Origin: Allomyces macrogynus ATCC 38327
Taxonomy: Eukaryota; Blastocladiomycota; Blastocladiomycetes; Blastocladiales; Blastocladiaceae
Length of the DNA: 64,000 nt
Direction of reading: 5' to 3'
Assembly (NCBI GenBank): GCA_000151295.1
Contig: GG745366.1
Span: forward strand, 394,036 to 458,035
The position numbers and the translations under genes are program-made. The notes beneath the pieces are model-generated. The model made no database searches. It was not told the DNA's origin and was given only the letters and a program-made list of their open reading frames with translations. Every line of letters begins with the position of its first letter. The first letter of the stretch is position 1. This document shows positions 1 through 12,700 of this stretch, one piece after another.

Positions 1-1514
1 GCTGCCGCTCCCGCTACCCGCTCCCGCGCTCGTCTGCCACCAGCTCGCCCATTACCACCGTTGAGAAACGCGTCTCGTGCCCAACCCAACACGTCGACGA
101 TCCCCGCAAAACTGGCCGCAGCCGGCGGCCTGCTGGCTTGGCACTCGGCATTCCCGGCGATTGCCTGGGTGGCGCTCCTCCTGTCCATCGACGTGCAGCA
201 CGCTATTTACCGCGAAGTGCGCGTCTCGCCAACGCGCTCTGACAGTGCGACGTGCTGGCCTGGCCTCCTCTCCTCTGTGCACCCGCGGGATCCGTCCACG
301 GCGACCGCACACCTACCGCACCGCAACGCCGGCATCGTCGTCAAGGTATGTGCCGTCTCGTCGTTCGACACGCGGCCGTGGGGCCGTGGCGCAGCATGGT
401 GTGGGCCAAGTCGCTGCTCCATCGCGACAGCCAGCCGCTCTCGGCCGTGCGCGCGGCGAGTGGTGCGCCGCCCCGTCCGCGGCACGCACGGTTGGGCACG
501 ACTTGGCCCTGGCAAGGGGCACCCCTGCGCTATGCGCGCGCCCTCGTTCGCGGCACCGGTCGTGCCATGATATGATATGCAATGGCGCGACGCTCTGGCG
601 CCGAATTTTCGGAGCGAGAAGGCAGCACTTTCGGGCCATGTTACGGAACTGACTCGACGCCGACCATCCGACTAATGCTCCAGAAGTACGTGAGCTCCGA
701 CGTCGTGGGGCTCGTCGTCGTGCTCTTCCTCTGCAACGACGCGCTCTCGACCGCACCGCGGTATCTGCTCGCGATTGCGTCGGCGCGCTTGGCCTTGCCC
801 GCGCACGACCCTGCCTTTCCAACCGCTCGTCGCCTGTGTTCGACCGCGTTCGAGCACAAAGCACTTGTCTCTCTCTCTCTCTCAGCACGACTCGCCGACA
901 CGGCGCGCACCGCGACCCCGAACATCTCGAGCACGCACGGCTGGCCCGGCGTGAACCGTTTGCGCTGAAAGCGCGCAGCAGTGCTGGTGCCACCATCGCG
1001 GTGCTCCAAACTGCCAGCAACGTCGCACCAATCGCGCGGCGAACCATTGCTCTGTTCCTCGAGAGGTACGGTCCGATGCTCTTACCGTGCTTCGCCCGCC
1101 GCCCCCTTTTTCCCAGAGTTTGTCCTCGTCACCGCCGACTTATCGCTCTCCGCCACCATCCAGTCGGTCGTCCACCTCGACGGGCCCCGCCGCGACCCAC
1201 GCGCCCGACTTTTCTCGTTCTTTTTCTAGGTGGGCACGCTTGCGACGCGCTAGGAGTGCTACTCTGGCTTCACCGCTCTCGCCAGTCGTTGGTGTGCGTG
1301 CTTGTGGCGCCGTACGTTGCGGCCCAGCAGGCCCGTCCCTTCCCACCACTTGGGCGCGCACTGGACGCCGTTGGTGCCCCGCACCGCGCTCGCGTACTCC
1401 GATTCGCACGCGCTGATCCACAACAGTTGCTTTGGTATGCATTGTAGAGCGCTGTCGGTCCCAGCGACGCCAGTTCGCGGGCCTACTTGCCCAGCCACGA
1501 CCTCGCCCACGACC
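1..1514. other. No supportable gene; 5' flank of the zinc-module gene
   Basis: Several overlapping GC-rich reading frames run through this stretch on both strands, but none shows a recognisable motif, clear start context or splice structure. A short CT microsatellite lies near 869-884. The last few hundred bases should hold the promoter and 5' UTR of the gene starting at 1515. The 3' end of an unseen upstream gene is possible at the left edge. Confidence 0.5.
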
Positions 1515-4500
1515 ATGTACTCAGCCCCGGAGACTACTGCCGCCGGGCTCCCGCCGTTCCCCTTTTCCCAGCGGGTAGACAGCAACGCGTCGTCGGTCAT
1601 GACGCACAACTCATTCTTTGACGGCGACGATCCGACCTTGGCCGAAATGATGGCCGTGGCCACGGCCGACGGTGGCACGATGGGCGCGCCCGTGCCGGCA
1701 CCACCACCGCCGACCTCGTGGGCTTCGACCATGGATTTTGCGACGCAAGGCGGCGCGAGCCAGGGCTCGATCGAGCCGGACTTCTCCGAGTTTGGGTCGC
1801 TGTTTGCTACCGACTACTCGTGCGTCGCGCCGGCCACATCGTCGTCGGCGCTCGCGCACGCCCTGACCCTCGCGCCTGCGGCCGCTTTGATGGCAACGGC
1901 GAGTACGGCGTTTCCACCATCATCCGTGATCAACCGCGGTCTTTTCCGCGTCGACTCGGTGTCCTGGGAGTCGTCCACGACCACGACGACGCCGCGCCAT
2001 GACCCGCTGCTCACAAGTGTGGCGCTCCCACCGCCGGCATCGTCGCGGCGTTCGTCCTGTACGTATTTAGATGAGGACATACCATTTTCGGTCCGGAACC
2101 AAGCTCGCGGACCATCGAAACTCACCACCACCTATTCATGCGCGCAATCACCTCTAGTCCTGGTCCCGTCTCCGCACGTCGCGCTCGATGCGCCGCCGGG
2201 GGAGTTGGCCTTCCACGGGTTACCACGGCGACGATGACGACGTCAGGCATGCCCGACATGAACCCGGGCGTGTGGGCGGACCAGTACCCGCTCGCACCGC
2301 TTGCCTTGTGGGACGGCCGCGCCACGAGCCACGTCGACGTCGCACCACCGCCCGCCGTCCTGGCCACGACCGCCGCGACTACCGCCCCAGACTCGGTGTG
2401 GCCCACGGCGGCCAAGATACACGATTCCAGGCCGCTCGGGCCGGTCCTCGCACTCGAAACGGCAATGTTCCACCACCACCACCACCCCGCGCACGAGCCC
2501 ATGCTCGACGCGCCATCGTCGTCCACGGCCCACCTCGCCGTGACCTCACCGACGGACTTGGCACCGTCGGCGCTCGACGAACTCGCGGCGGCCATGGCTG
2601 TGTCGACCCCCACGACCCCTGGCGTCACGCGGCAATTATCGTCGCTATCGCTGCATTCGCGCCCGCTCGCGTCGACCGTCTCGTCGCTGTCGCTCGATAC
2701 GATGGGGGCCAGTGTCGGCGATCCGAATCCCGTGCCGCTCGCGAGAATCGCGTCGGGCGGCGGCGCGTCGTTGTACGGGTTCCTGCACGACAGTGGGCTC
2801 AATCTCGGCGATACACCCACGCTCGCTGCGGTCGACCCCATGGGCGTTGTTGCGGGTGCGGCGCAGGACCGTCTACATGCGCGCCGTGCGGCGGGGGCAC
2901 CGGAACCATTGCGGCTGATTGATGTGCGCGACACGGCGCGGTTCCAGGAAAGTCCGCTCCCGACGCCGTCCATGGGTTTACCGGACGCGACAACGGGCCC
3001 GCTGTCCCCCGCTGCGCCTGATTCCGGGATCATGCCCAGTGCTACAGCCGTGGGGGTCGGGGGCAACTTAGCGCTCCCGCTCGCGTCGCAGTCGCCACCG
3101 CCGTCGTCGGGACTGGATTCCTGGTGGCTCGCGGCCGCGTCGACGAGTGCCGCGCTCGCAGCGCTTGCACCGCCCCCGCCGCCGGCGGTGACCATGCCGG
3201 TGTTTGGCGATGGGGGCGTGCAGCTGGTGTTTGGCGATGGAGGTGTACCGCTGACGGCAGCGCGGCCGAGGGCATTGACAGTGCATGAGTTGCCGGTGCC
3301 GCCCATGACGGGTTTGTTTTCGCCAGTGCAGACGCAGCATCCGCTCGAGTTGCAGCGGCGGCGCGCGGCGTCGATGCTGTTGCCGGTCTCGGCGACGTTG
3401 GCCAATTCGGCGGGGATGGCAAATGGTGCTTTTCATCTTTTCCACTTTGCTCGATTTTTGAGTGGTTTGATTCTAACCAGATGTGCAATTTCACAGTCAC
3501 GCCGTCGATGGCACCCACCTTCTCCTCATTTGACGTCTCGTCCCCCACGATCCCGCCCACCGCGGCGTTCCACCACACCGGCGTCGCCACCGTCCCGCTC
3601 TCACCCGCATGGCCGCTGTCGCCACCGCCCACGGGCCTGCCGCAAGCACCCACGACCCCAACTCCAACGACCCCCGGGTTCCCGCCCGGCGCGGGCCCAT
3701 CGACCCCGCCGTCGTCCGGGTCTCAGCGTGTTGCCGGCCCACGGCGCCGGCGCCGCTCATCGCTTGCGCCGATCATAGCCGCAGCCATGGACGACTGGCC
3801 CTCCGTGCCCGTGTCGCTGCCGCACGTGGCCGAGCACTCGGTCGTGGACCCCGCCGATATTTTCGCACCGCCGCCACCGGCGCCGGTCGTCTCGTCCCCG
3901 CCAACGTCGACGCGCGCGAAAGTGCGCCCGCGGTCGCGGTGCCTGTCAATGCCGTCGGCGTCGTCGGCGCCGCTCGCGCCACCTTTGCTCGCAACTGGGA
4001 CCGCGGAACATGCCTTCCCGGCGCCACCGCCGCCCGCGGCGAGTCCACCGGCCCCGGTCCCGACCACGCCGACGGCTACGACGCTCGTGTTCGCGTCGGG
4101 CTTGCGCGGCGGGATCAAGGGCAAGCGCGCGCGGCACTCTGACGGCAGCGACGTGGCGTCCACAGCCAACGCGGCCTCTGCCGCAGCCGCGCCGCAAGCG
4201 ACCAAGCGGCAGCGGTCCAAGTCGCTGACGGCCCTCCACGCGGCGCCACCGGCCCTCCCGCGGTCGTGCCCCGCGTGTCTTTTGCCCGAAGGCACATTGA
4301 TGCGCTCGTCGCGCGACTTGTGCGCGGCGTGCATTGAAAAACGGCAGCGCGCGATCGATGTCGCGAATGCGGCGTACCAGGAACAGTACGCGGGCGTCGA
4401 CGCCGAGTGCGCGTCGTGCCATGAAGTCAAGCCCGTGCTCGAAGGGTTCCACCGGCTGGGCAAAGTCGCGCGTAAGATTTGTAAAGTGTGCGATTACCGC

Positions 4501-5241
4501 GCGCAAAAGGAGCGCGGGATGCGCCGCAAGGCCGTGATGCTCGAGGGCGCGGCCGCATCGGCCGCGGCGAGTGCGGTCGCGGCCATGGCAGCCGCAGCAG
4601 CAGCTGGTGATATGGACCCGGACGAGGGTGTGCTTGTGGGGGAGGTGGTTTCGCCGCGCCCGACCAAGTCCAGGAAGTCAGGCAGCGGGAAGAAGTCCAC
4701 GGGTCGGCGCCGGTCGAGTGCGGCTGCGGCGTTGACGGCCGTCGCCGATACGCCGTCGACGACCTCGTCGTCGCTGTTTTCGACCTCGACCGCCACAACC
4801 GACACGCCCATGTCGATCGACTTGCCGGACGCGCCGGCACCGCTGTTCACGCTCGCGCCCCTCCAGCCTCCGCCGCCGCCGCCACCCATGGCGCGGCGCA
4901 ATTCGTCGATGGCGTCGGTGCTCTTGTCGACGGGCCACGCGCCGGGTACAGTCCCGGACGAGTTCCTGCTCGCGTCGGCCGCGGACGCGGCGCTCGCGAC
5001 GGCGCGTGCCGAGGACACAGGCGCGGGCGCGGCACCGACCATGTTCACGACCGACCCGATGCACGAGCTGCACAAGTACGTTCTCGGCGGCGGGTCGACG
5101 GCGGGCAGTCTGTTGCCAGAGGACCTGAACGCGGAACTGCAGGGCGTGCTCGCGACCGGTGACGAGATGGCCGGGATCTGGGACGCGTCAGGCGCGCCGC
5201 GGCGGGCGAGCGCAGAGCCGCGGACGGGGCGCGGCGAGTGA
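1515..5241 (+). CDS. Large disordered protein with two tandem C4 zinc modules
   Basis: Proposed exons are 1515-2058, 2247-3425 and 3497-5241, giving 1155 residues. Intron 1 starts GTACGT and ends at a CAG (188 nt); intron 2 (71 nt) has a TTCTAAC branch site and ends CACAG. Both restore the frame. Most of the protein is Ser/Pro/Thr/Ala-rich and probably disordered. Residues about 832-906 hold two modules: Cys832/835/850/853 and Cys879/882/903/906. The second has the CxxC-x3-KP-x4-F-x10-CxxC layout of small zinc ribbons found beside nucleases and in some transcription-related fungal proteins. A Lys/Arg-rich segment follows. This suggests a nuclear, nucleic-acid-binding role, by inference only. 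The ATG at 1515 follows a good context (GACC before ATG); an earlier in-frame ATG near 1437 is less convincing. Intron 1 is the least certain boundary. Confidence 0.7.
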
Positions 5242-6205
5242 AGTGCGAGCAGAGTACTGTGTGATCGTTTTTCTTTTTTTGTGGTGGTGGACGGCAGGTA
5301 GGTGTTGCGGCATGCGTGACGTTGGTTGTCTTTTGTTGGCAAAGCCCGCGGCGGGCCATTTTGGAGCATGGAGAACGACGGAGAGCAGCAGCGCGCAAGC
5401 ATTTCGGCGAGTTCGATGGGCTGGCCCTGGCGGCGCGGTCCATGAGAGCGTGTGTATTTAACAAGAACATCGGATTGTTTTCTTTTCCGGTGCTTGAACG
5501 CATCGGCCTTGGCTTGGCTGAGGAGTTCTTGGCGGGATGCGTGGAGAGGAGGTGCGCCGTTGAGTTGGAAGGGAGACGCGCGTGGGGCACGCTCCAGCTG
5601 TGACTTGCAGACGACCGCCTCGCTTGCTGCGGACAGAACCTCTGCAACACACGGTCATTTCTCGGCCAGGAAATCATGAAACGCTGTGCGAGGCGGAGCG
5701 AGGCTCGTTGCACGAGCGCAGCCTTACGCCGAGCACGTGAATGGGGCCACCAGATTTCAGCAAGGCGGCAACGGCGTGGCGCCGACGCCACTCGCCCACA
5801 GTCCCGAACCCGAACGACCAACCGGCCATCCCAAACGTTGGCACCAGGAACGAGGGAGGATTCACAGCGTCAGGTCTCTCAGACGGCGAGCTGGCGGCGC
5901 GGTTGTGCTGGGAGCGCGTCGGAGCAAGGGTCGCGCTTGACAGCCGCGGCGCGCACTCTCTCCCATTCATCCTCCAGCAATACAGTACACTAGACGCTGG
6001 CCCTCGACGTGCCGATCCCGCACCAAGCTCTGCTGCAACTTCCCCGGCTGCACAAACCACGAAACGACGCTCAGCACGCACCTTCGCAAACGTTCCGCGC
6101 AGTCATCGCCCTTCAAGCTCCGAGTTCGCCGTACACGATCCACTTTGGTCGACGTTTACCTGAACACTGTCTCCTGTCCCAATCTCAACCCCAATCCACG
6201 ATACC
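5242..6205. other. Intergenic, no gene seen
   Basis: Reading frames here are short, overlapping and without motifs. The stretch holds the 3' end of the zinc-module transcript and the promoter of the Kre9/Knh-like gene. I saw no RNA gene. Confidence 0.5.
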
Positions 6206-6829
6206 ATGCGCGCCGCGGCTCTCATCCTGCTCGTTCTGGCCGTCCTGGCCACGGCCGTCACGGCCTCGACCTTCAACAAGCGTCAGCTCATCAAGGACAC
6301 ATGCACGAACGACCTCGAAGTGACTTCGCCGACCGACAAGGATACGTGGAAGGCCGGGACCAAGGTGACCGCTTCGTGGAACAAGCCGCCGGGCAAGGAT
6401 TACTCGCCCATGTCGGTGCAGGTCATGCAAGCCAACCAGTCGGACCCGATGCTCAGCAACCGCATCATGCTCAAGTCGCTCGGGTCCCTGGGCGACGCGG
6501 TTGATCCGACAAGTAACAAGGTCGAGGCCACGTTGCCGACGGATTTGCCGGCCGGTGGCGATTACTTTGTGCGGATTTCGGTGCGTTTAGATGGTTTATT
6601 GCTGCGATTTGTACTCCGTGGAACCTGACGGCGCTCTCCTGGCGCCATGGTTATCCAGTACGCCAAGAAGGACGACGCGAACGCCGAGACCAAGTACACG
6701 TGCTCGCCCTACTTCAAGATGCAGGCGGCCGACAAGTCGGGCGCGTCGCGCCGGCAGGGCGAGATGGCGATGGCCGGGACCTTGCTCGTCGCCGGTGCCG
6801 CTGCGGTCGTTGCCGTGCTGTTTGCCTAG
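6206..6829 (+). CDS. Small secreted Kre9/Knh-like cell-wall protein, probably GPI-anchored
   Basis: Exons 6206-6580 and 6659-6829 give 181 residues. The 78-nt intron starts GTGCGT, has a CCTGAC branch-like site and ends CCAG, and is phase 0. Residues 1-20 form a signal peptide ending in Ala. About 36-130 match the Kre9/Knh1 N-terminal (PF10342) pattern: a 'SPTDKDTWKAG' start, a 'VTASWN' strand and a 'DYFVRIS' strand that the splice joins to 'YAKK'. One N-glycosylation sequon (NQS) is present. The last 20 residues are hydrophobic with no basic tail, as in a GPI-attachment signal. Family members are surface proteins of fungi and oomycetes, some linked to beta-1,6-glucan assembly; the exact role here is not shown. 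Start is the only ATG that begins with a signal peptide. Confidence 0.82.
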
Positions 6830-7205
6830 GGTAAGTACCATGCCCGGATTTGGCCGTGGACTCCGTGTCGTGCGTAGCCGACACCTCGCCCGTCCTTGTT
6901 ATTAGCGTCCGTCCCATTTTGTTTTCGGTGGACAGTAATGTGCACGTCCCTGTACGCTCTTTGGAGGGCGATCCTGTCCGTTTTGTTGCTGCCATGTTTG
7001 CTGCCGCGGAGAGAAATACAATCTAGACGATGGATGTTTGCAATACTGTCTATTATCCCTTGGCATGCCGACCAGAAAACGCGTTCAGCATGATCATGTA
7101 TAAATATCACTGGGCGAACCGGCACATGTGAACATGGATCGCGCATCGCAGCGATGTGAGCGCCGCCGACCATGCAAGCTCCGATCCGCGTCGCCCCTGC
7201 GCGCC
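6830..7205. other. Intergenic between convergent genes
   Basis: Convergent 3' ends of the Kre9/Knh-like gene (plus) and the membrane-protein gene (minus). Composition is less GC-rich than the neighbouring genes, as expected for 3' UTRs. No further feature is seen. Confidence 0.5.
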
Positions 7206-7943
7206 TTAGTCGCGATCCGGCGGCGGCGTCCTTGCATTAGCAGCAGCAGCAGCAGCAGCAGCAGCACCCGTCGCCACCGCGACCGCGCCCGCCGACGCCT
7301 GCCGCGGCCTCGTCACGAGCGACGGGTTGCGGCTGCGCACAAATTTGTCCACGTTCCCGAGCGACTCGGACGAAGACCACAGGTGCCCGCCGACTTCTTC
7401 GCCGCCGAGCACGCGCGACCGCAAACGGCGCAGGTGCCGCACATATCCGGCGACGGCGTGTGCGACGTTATTGGCCACGACAGCTGCGACCATGGGCAGG
7501 ACCGCAGCGGCGCGCGTCGGTGCAAAAATGGAGACGAGGAACCCGGATACGGCAAGCACGCCGCAAATGCCCGCGGCCGACTCGAGTGTTTTCGTGCCGT
7601 GGCGGAACCGGCGCGCCGCGAGTTCCGCCTGCGTCGGCACCGCCGTTGGCGACGGTGGTGGCGAACTCGCGGCAAGCGTCGAATCGGACGCGGCGATCCC
7701 GCTGGTCCCGGCCGCCGCAAGGGCCGCCATCTGGTGCGACTCGTGCTCGGCAAACGCAAGCACGTCCTCGTCGCGTGTCAATGCAGCCGCTGCGAGCGTC
7801 ATCCCGGCCACGACGAGCCCGATAACGTCGAGCGTCAATGCAATCGCCGAGAGCACGCCGAGTTTGGGTCCGCGGCCGTCGAGTTTCGGGTCGACGAGAC
7901 TGCGCTGTGCCGCGGCAATCAGGGCGACCAGGTGCACGAACGC
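7206..7943 (-). CDS. Multi-pass membrane protein, N-terminus lost in assembly gap
   Basis: The minus-strand frame is open from the edge of the N block to a TAA at 7206-7208, about 245 residues. Three or four hydrophobic segments are visible: one just after the gap ('LGVLSAIALTLDVIGLVVAG'), then 'AAGICGVLAVSGFLVSIF', then 'AAVLPMVAAVVANNVAHAVA'. A Ser/Pro-rich loop separates the first and second. The C-terminal tail contains an alanine run encoded by a GCT repeat. The codon next to the gap is GTG, not a start, so the protein must continue into the gap. I do not recognise the family. Confidence 0.55.
   Translation of the reverse strand, partial: AFVHLVALIAAAQRSLVDPKLDGRGPKLGVLSAIALTLDVIGLVVAGMTLAAAALTRDEDVLAFAEHESHQMAALAAAGTSGIAASDSTLAASSPPPSPTAVPTQAELAARRFRHGTKTLESAAGICGVLAVSGFLVSIFAPTRAAAVLPMVAAVVANNVAHAVAGYVRHLRRLRSRVLGGEEVGGHLWSSSESLGNVDKFVRSRNPSLVTRPRQASAGAVAVATGAAAAAAAAANARTPPPDRD
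7239..7267. repeat. AGC/GCT trinucleotide run in the membrane-protein gene
   Basis: About nine to ten uninterrupted AGC units. On the minus strand they read as GCT codons and make an alanine tract near the C-terminus of the truncated membrane protein. Length variation between strains is likely. Confidence 0.85.
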
Positions 7944-8468
7944 NNNNNNNNNNNNNNNNNNNNNNNNNNNNNNNNNNNNNNNNNNNNNNNNNNNNNNNNN
8001 NNNNNNNNNNNNNNNNNNNNNNNNNNNNNNNNNNNNNNNNNNNNNNNNNNNNNNNNNNNNNNNNNNNNNNNNNNNNNNNNNNNNNNNNNNNNNNNNNNNN
8101 NNNNNNNNNNNNNNNNNNNNNNNNNNNNNNNNNNNNNNNNNNNNNNNNNNNNNNNNNNNNNNNNNNNNNNNNNNNNNNNNNNNNNNNNNNNNNNNNNNNN
8201 NNNNNNNNNNNNNNNNNNNNNNNNNNNNNNNNNNNNNNNNNNNNNNNNNNNNNNNNNNNNNNNNNNNNNNNNNNNNNNNNNNNNNNNNNNNNNNNNNNNN
8301 NNNNNNNNNNNNNNNNNNNNNNNNNNNNNNNNNNNNNNNNNNNNNNNNNNNNNNNNNNNNNNNNNNNNNNNNNNNNNNNNNNNNNNNNNNNNNNNNNNNN
8401 NNNNNNNNNNNNNNNNNNNNNNNNNNNNNNNNNNNNNNNNNNNNNNNNNNNNNNNNNNNNNNNNNNNN
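7944..8468. other. Assembly gap of 525 N
   Basis: Every base is N. The gap removes the 5' part of the minus-strand membrane-protein gene. Its right edge (8469-8560) is abnormal: a GC palindrome-like stretch, an AT-rich stretch and a run of 16 G, suggesting the gap came from a hard-to-sequence region. Confidence 0.98.
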
Positions 8469-9734
8469 GAGAGAGTGGGGGCGGGCCCCCCTGGAAAAAT
8501 TATATTCTCCATATCTTTCTTTTTATTTATCGAGGTGGGTGGGGGGGGGGGGGGGGTAGAAGGACGGAGGACAGGCCAGCGCCGCTTGGGAGAGGTTCGC
8601 TGGCGGGGAGGCAACGGTATTTACGATAAAGGAGGACGCTTGGGACCGAGCAAGTCGAGCGCGCGAGAGCCGAGCATGCGTTGCGCGTCGGGACGTGGTC
8701 GTTGCTCGAGCAGGGCCGGCCAAGGACAAATCAAAAACAACAGAGCGGCGGCGCCTTGGCAAATCGGGTGGCGACGTTGCGGCAGGTGACGAGCGTGCCA
8801 GGAGCGCCAGGCGGGCTGGATGCCAAGTCGGGCAGACCACTGACCAAGAAAGTGGCGAACTGGCCGGGCAAAAGGCGCTCGAGCTTGACGTGGGCGGTAG
8901 AGGTGGCGGGCGGACACGGAAGAGAGAGCGTTGCCGGCGTGCCAGGGCGTGGTTGGACCACCAGGTCGAGAGAGAAGACCGGAGGTGGAGAGCTGCAGGG
9001 ACACTTGAGCGGCGGTGGGCGGTCGCGCGCTAAGAAGGGCCGGTTGGCGAGCCGTGGGCAGGTCTTGCAGGTCGGACGACGGTATGGAGCGGCGCCCGAC
9101 GGGTGCGCGCGTTTGCAGGGGCAGCGCCGTCGGGAGCCGGACTGGTTTGGTGCGGTTTGTGGTGGTCGGTTGGTGGTGGCCGTTGGTGCAGGCGGGCGGG
9201 CCCGGGATCAATCAGCGCTTGCTGTCGCGTGCGCGCGGTGGCGAGCGGCACAGACTCGTCCAGACTCGCGCCGGCGAGGAAGCGAATCGGCCGTGGCAAC
9301 GCACATCAGCGCGCTCGGCCAGGGCGACGGGACGTACAAGCAGGGAGGCGACGGTCGGTGGGGATGACGGCTGCGTGACGTCAAGCAGGCTGTGCACGAA
9401 GCATGCGCTGCCTCGATGGAGAGGCGCCACGAACAGTCGCACGCCTGCCGCGTTGCCACGGCGTTCCGGCTTCCGAGCCAAGCCGCCTCTCCAAGCACGA
9501 ACCACGAGCCCGCATCACCATCTGCGGCACCCCCGGCTGGCACGCGCAAGCCGGTCGCCGCCGCCGCGATCACCACACCGACGGCCGCCCACACCCACGG
9601 CGCCCGCAACTTGCCGCATTGCTGCCGCGCACGGCTTCCGGCCTGCTGCCAACCGCCAGCCACAGCTCTCGCGCCCGGTCTTCGCCGACAACCCAAGCAC
9701 TGACATCTCCATCTCACCCCGACGCGACGCTGCG
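8469..9734. other. Gap edge and 5' flank, no supportable gene
   Basis: Begins with low-complexity sequence, including 16 consecutive G at 8541-8556. The rest is GC-rich, with long overlapping frames on both strands that lack motifs. The plus-strand frame of the following gene is open upstream to about 9015 but has no convincing start there (the first codon is GTG), so I treat this as 5' flank or UTR. Confidence 0.45.
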
Positions 9735-12700
9735 ATGCCTGCCGAGTCCCTCGTCGCGCCCTTGTCCATACCAGACGCCCGGTCCCTTGCGCGCCATGCC
9801 TCTCCACCCGCGGCACCGCTTCCCCCGGCGCGCGCGGCGCTCCCGCCGCACCTGCCGCCCGACAAGCTGGCCAACCTCTACTCGGGCACGCTGCAGTCGA
9901 ATGGCCTGCCCGTCGACGACACGTGGCCCACCGGCACGCTCATTGCCGAAATCGCGCGCGAGCTGCTGCCGCTGCTCTTGCACCCGCACCTGGCCGCACC
10001 CGAGCCCGATGCAACACCCGCGCTCATTCCGGGCTCACGCTCCACCAGCGTCGCCGACCGCCTGTACCGCAACGACACCAGAGACCGCATCGACAGCGCC
10101 ATCCCCCCACCAACGCCCATTGCCATCAACGTCACCGACCTGACGCTGCCGCGCAAGCCGCCCGCCGCGTCCTCGTGGATCGAGCCGCTCATGAACCTGA
10201 CGAGCAAAACGCTCGCCAACGCGATTGCGCTGCTCAACGACTGGCGCACCAGCCATCGCTACGACGCGCGCAACCCGCTCCAGCGCCACATGCTCTCCGT
10301 CTACCTTCTGCACCGGTTCCCGCTCATCTTGTTCGACAAGCTGACCGCCGACGAAAGCGATGCCCTGCTCGCCGACCACGCCACTTGGCTCGCGCGCGTT
10401 CTCGACTTGCCCGACCCGCTGCCCGATGACACGGCGCGCCACCTCCGCGCGCTCGTCGGCAAATACCTGGTCAAGATTGGCAGCGTCGTCGACCTCGACC
10501 GCAACGACATTGAGCCGCCCGTCATGTACGCCGCGTGGCGCGCCACGACGCGGCCCTTGGTGTCCGTCATTGCCGCATCAATCGACGACGCACCCGGCAT
10601 CCAGACGCAATGGGATCGTATCCCGCGCGTCGTCCAGGACGCACTCGGCGCCCTGTTTGCGGTTGACGAGCTCGGCAATGTCATTTCCCCACTTGCTCTC
10701 CTTGGGTCGCGCACGCATTGCTCGTTCAAGCTGCGCATCGACCGCATTCGCGGCGGGCGCGCAACCGATGTCGATAATGTCGTGGCACGTGCCGCAACCG
10801 TCAATTCGTTCCTTGCCGGCAAAATTGAGCAACTGATCAACCCGGCCACCTGGCCAAAGGGGCTCGCTCTGCACGAGTTCCTGCACCTGCTCCTCGATTT
10901 CCCCGCGGCCATGGAACCGCTGCTCGGATTTGATCCGGGCACCGACGCTGTCTGGCTCAAGCAAACCAATTTGCCGAAAATGAACTACGGCTTCTTCCAC
11001 ACGGCCGGCACGAACGTGGCCAAGATCCAATTCCAGCACCACCTCACGCTCATGTGTCATTTTCTGTGGTTTCGCGACCACCTGCTTGGCGTGCGCGCTG
11101 CCGATCCGTCGCTCGTGAAGAAATGGAGCGCGACACCGTGGGGCCGCCGCGTGCTCACAGACGTGTTGGTCACGCACGCTGATGTGCTCGGGTTTGCGCC
11201 CGACCTCGTCGGCCAGCTGCGTGAGCTCGCCGAGTACGGCGACAGCTTCATATCGGACCAGACGCTTGCCGCGGCCATTTGTGCCGTGGACGCCCTTTTC
11301 CATGCACCGCCGACGTCAGCACCGGCACCGACCCCAGGCCCCGACGATGGAATCAAGACGACCGTGATCCCCATCGTCAAGCCGCCTGGCCCATCGCGCC
11401 CGTCGGCCTCCAAACTCGACCGCACGATACTGCGCGTCGCCGAAGCTGCCCGACGCATCTTCCTGACCCACCACCTATCGATCCCCGTCCGTCTCCTCTC
11501 GGACTGCCGGCACGTTCTCGCCGCGCACATCCCCGGCACGTTCCCGTCCATTCAGCACCTGCACACGGTGTGCCTCTCCCCGGCCGACGCCAGCGACACC
11601 GCGACCGAACTCGCGCTGTACACGGCGCTCGCCGTCGCGCACCGCGTGCACGTTGCGCACCGCCCATCGCACGCGCACTATTCGGTCGCCGCACACATGG
11701 AAGCAAGTCTCGTCGACGTGGACGTGGCGTCGCCCGCGCACTTGCGCGCGGTCGTGGTCGCGTGGTGTGCGCGGATCGCGCACCTACAGGCACGATTCCC
11801 GCTGATGCGGCTCCAGCTTGTCCCGCAGGGCGCGCAATTAGTGGACGAGCGCGGGTTCTTCGACTTGCCGCGGATCGCGCGCGTGTTCAGCGAGTGGGGT
11901 GCGCTGAGCGGCGCGGGCGGCGCCGGAGTGGGTCCGTTACCACCGCCACCGCCCGTCGTGGCCGTTGTCGAGGGCACCTACCTCGCGCCGCGCAAGGTTC
12001 TGCGCGACGACGCAGTCCTACGGCGGCTCGTGGTCACGGGAATCCCGCACACATCGTCGTCGCCGGTGCGCGCACTGGGAGCGACCACCTCGTTTGATTC
12101 CGATGACGGCCAACTCTGCAACGATGACCGGGGTGACGGGGTGGGGGATCCGTCGGTTGCCGCGGCGCATGCCGCGCAGGTGGACGCGCCGTCTTTTGGG
12201 ACCACGGCGACGCAGCGGAACACGGAGGTACCGGACGATGTGGCACCAGGACCGGCGACGGCAGACCGAACGGCGTCCGAGGCCGACTTGTTCCGTCCGC
12301 CGCGCGCGTGGTGGGCCAGTGTCGAGTGGGCGCCCGTGCATTCGCGGTCGGCGGTGGTGTTGGCCGCGCTTGTCGTGTTCGGGATCGTGGTCATGGAGTT
12401 GCTCGTGCAGGGGTCGATTCATGTCGCGACGTGTACTGCGCCCGCTGCGTCTGAAGCGAGATCTGCGGTGGGTGATGGGCGTACACGATGCGCCCATGTC
12501 GCTCCGCCGCACATTATGAACGAGGACAGGGCTGTGGGGCGATCGTGTGCGTGGATGTGCGGCGCCGTGATGGACGAGCGTGTTGCCGCCGCGATGCAGG
12601 CCGTGCACGCGTGTTACGCTGGCGACTTGGGGACGAAAATGGGACACACCCATCGGGAGGCCTCGTCCTCAAGCTCGGCACCAAGCCCACCCAAGGGTAA

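Noticed and set aside
61..1447. Overlapping 100-240-residue frames at the left edge
   Set aside because: Typical of GC-rich DNA: no motif, no splice logic, composition equal on both strands.
2122..3405. 427-residue minus-strand frame opposite the zinc-module gene
   Set aside because: Mirror of the coding strand: Ser/Gly/Ala low complexity with no motif, while the plus strand has a consistent spliced gene.
9015..9734. N-terminal extension of the 1003-aa protein
   Set aside because: The frame is open but starts with GTG, and the encoded sequence is Arg/Gly/Thr-rich and unlike the rest; ATG 9735 is better.
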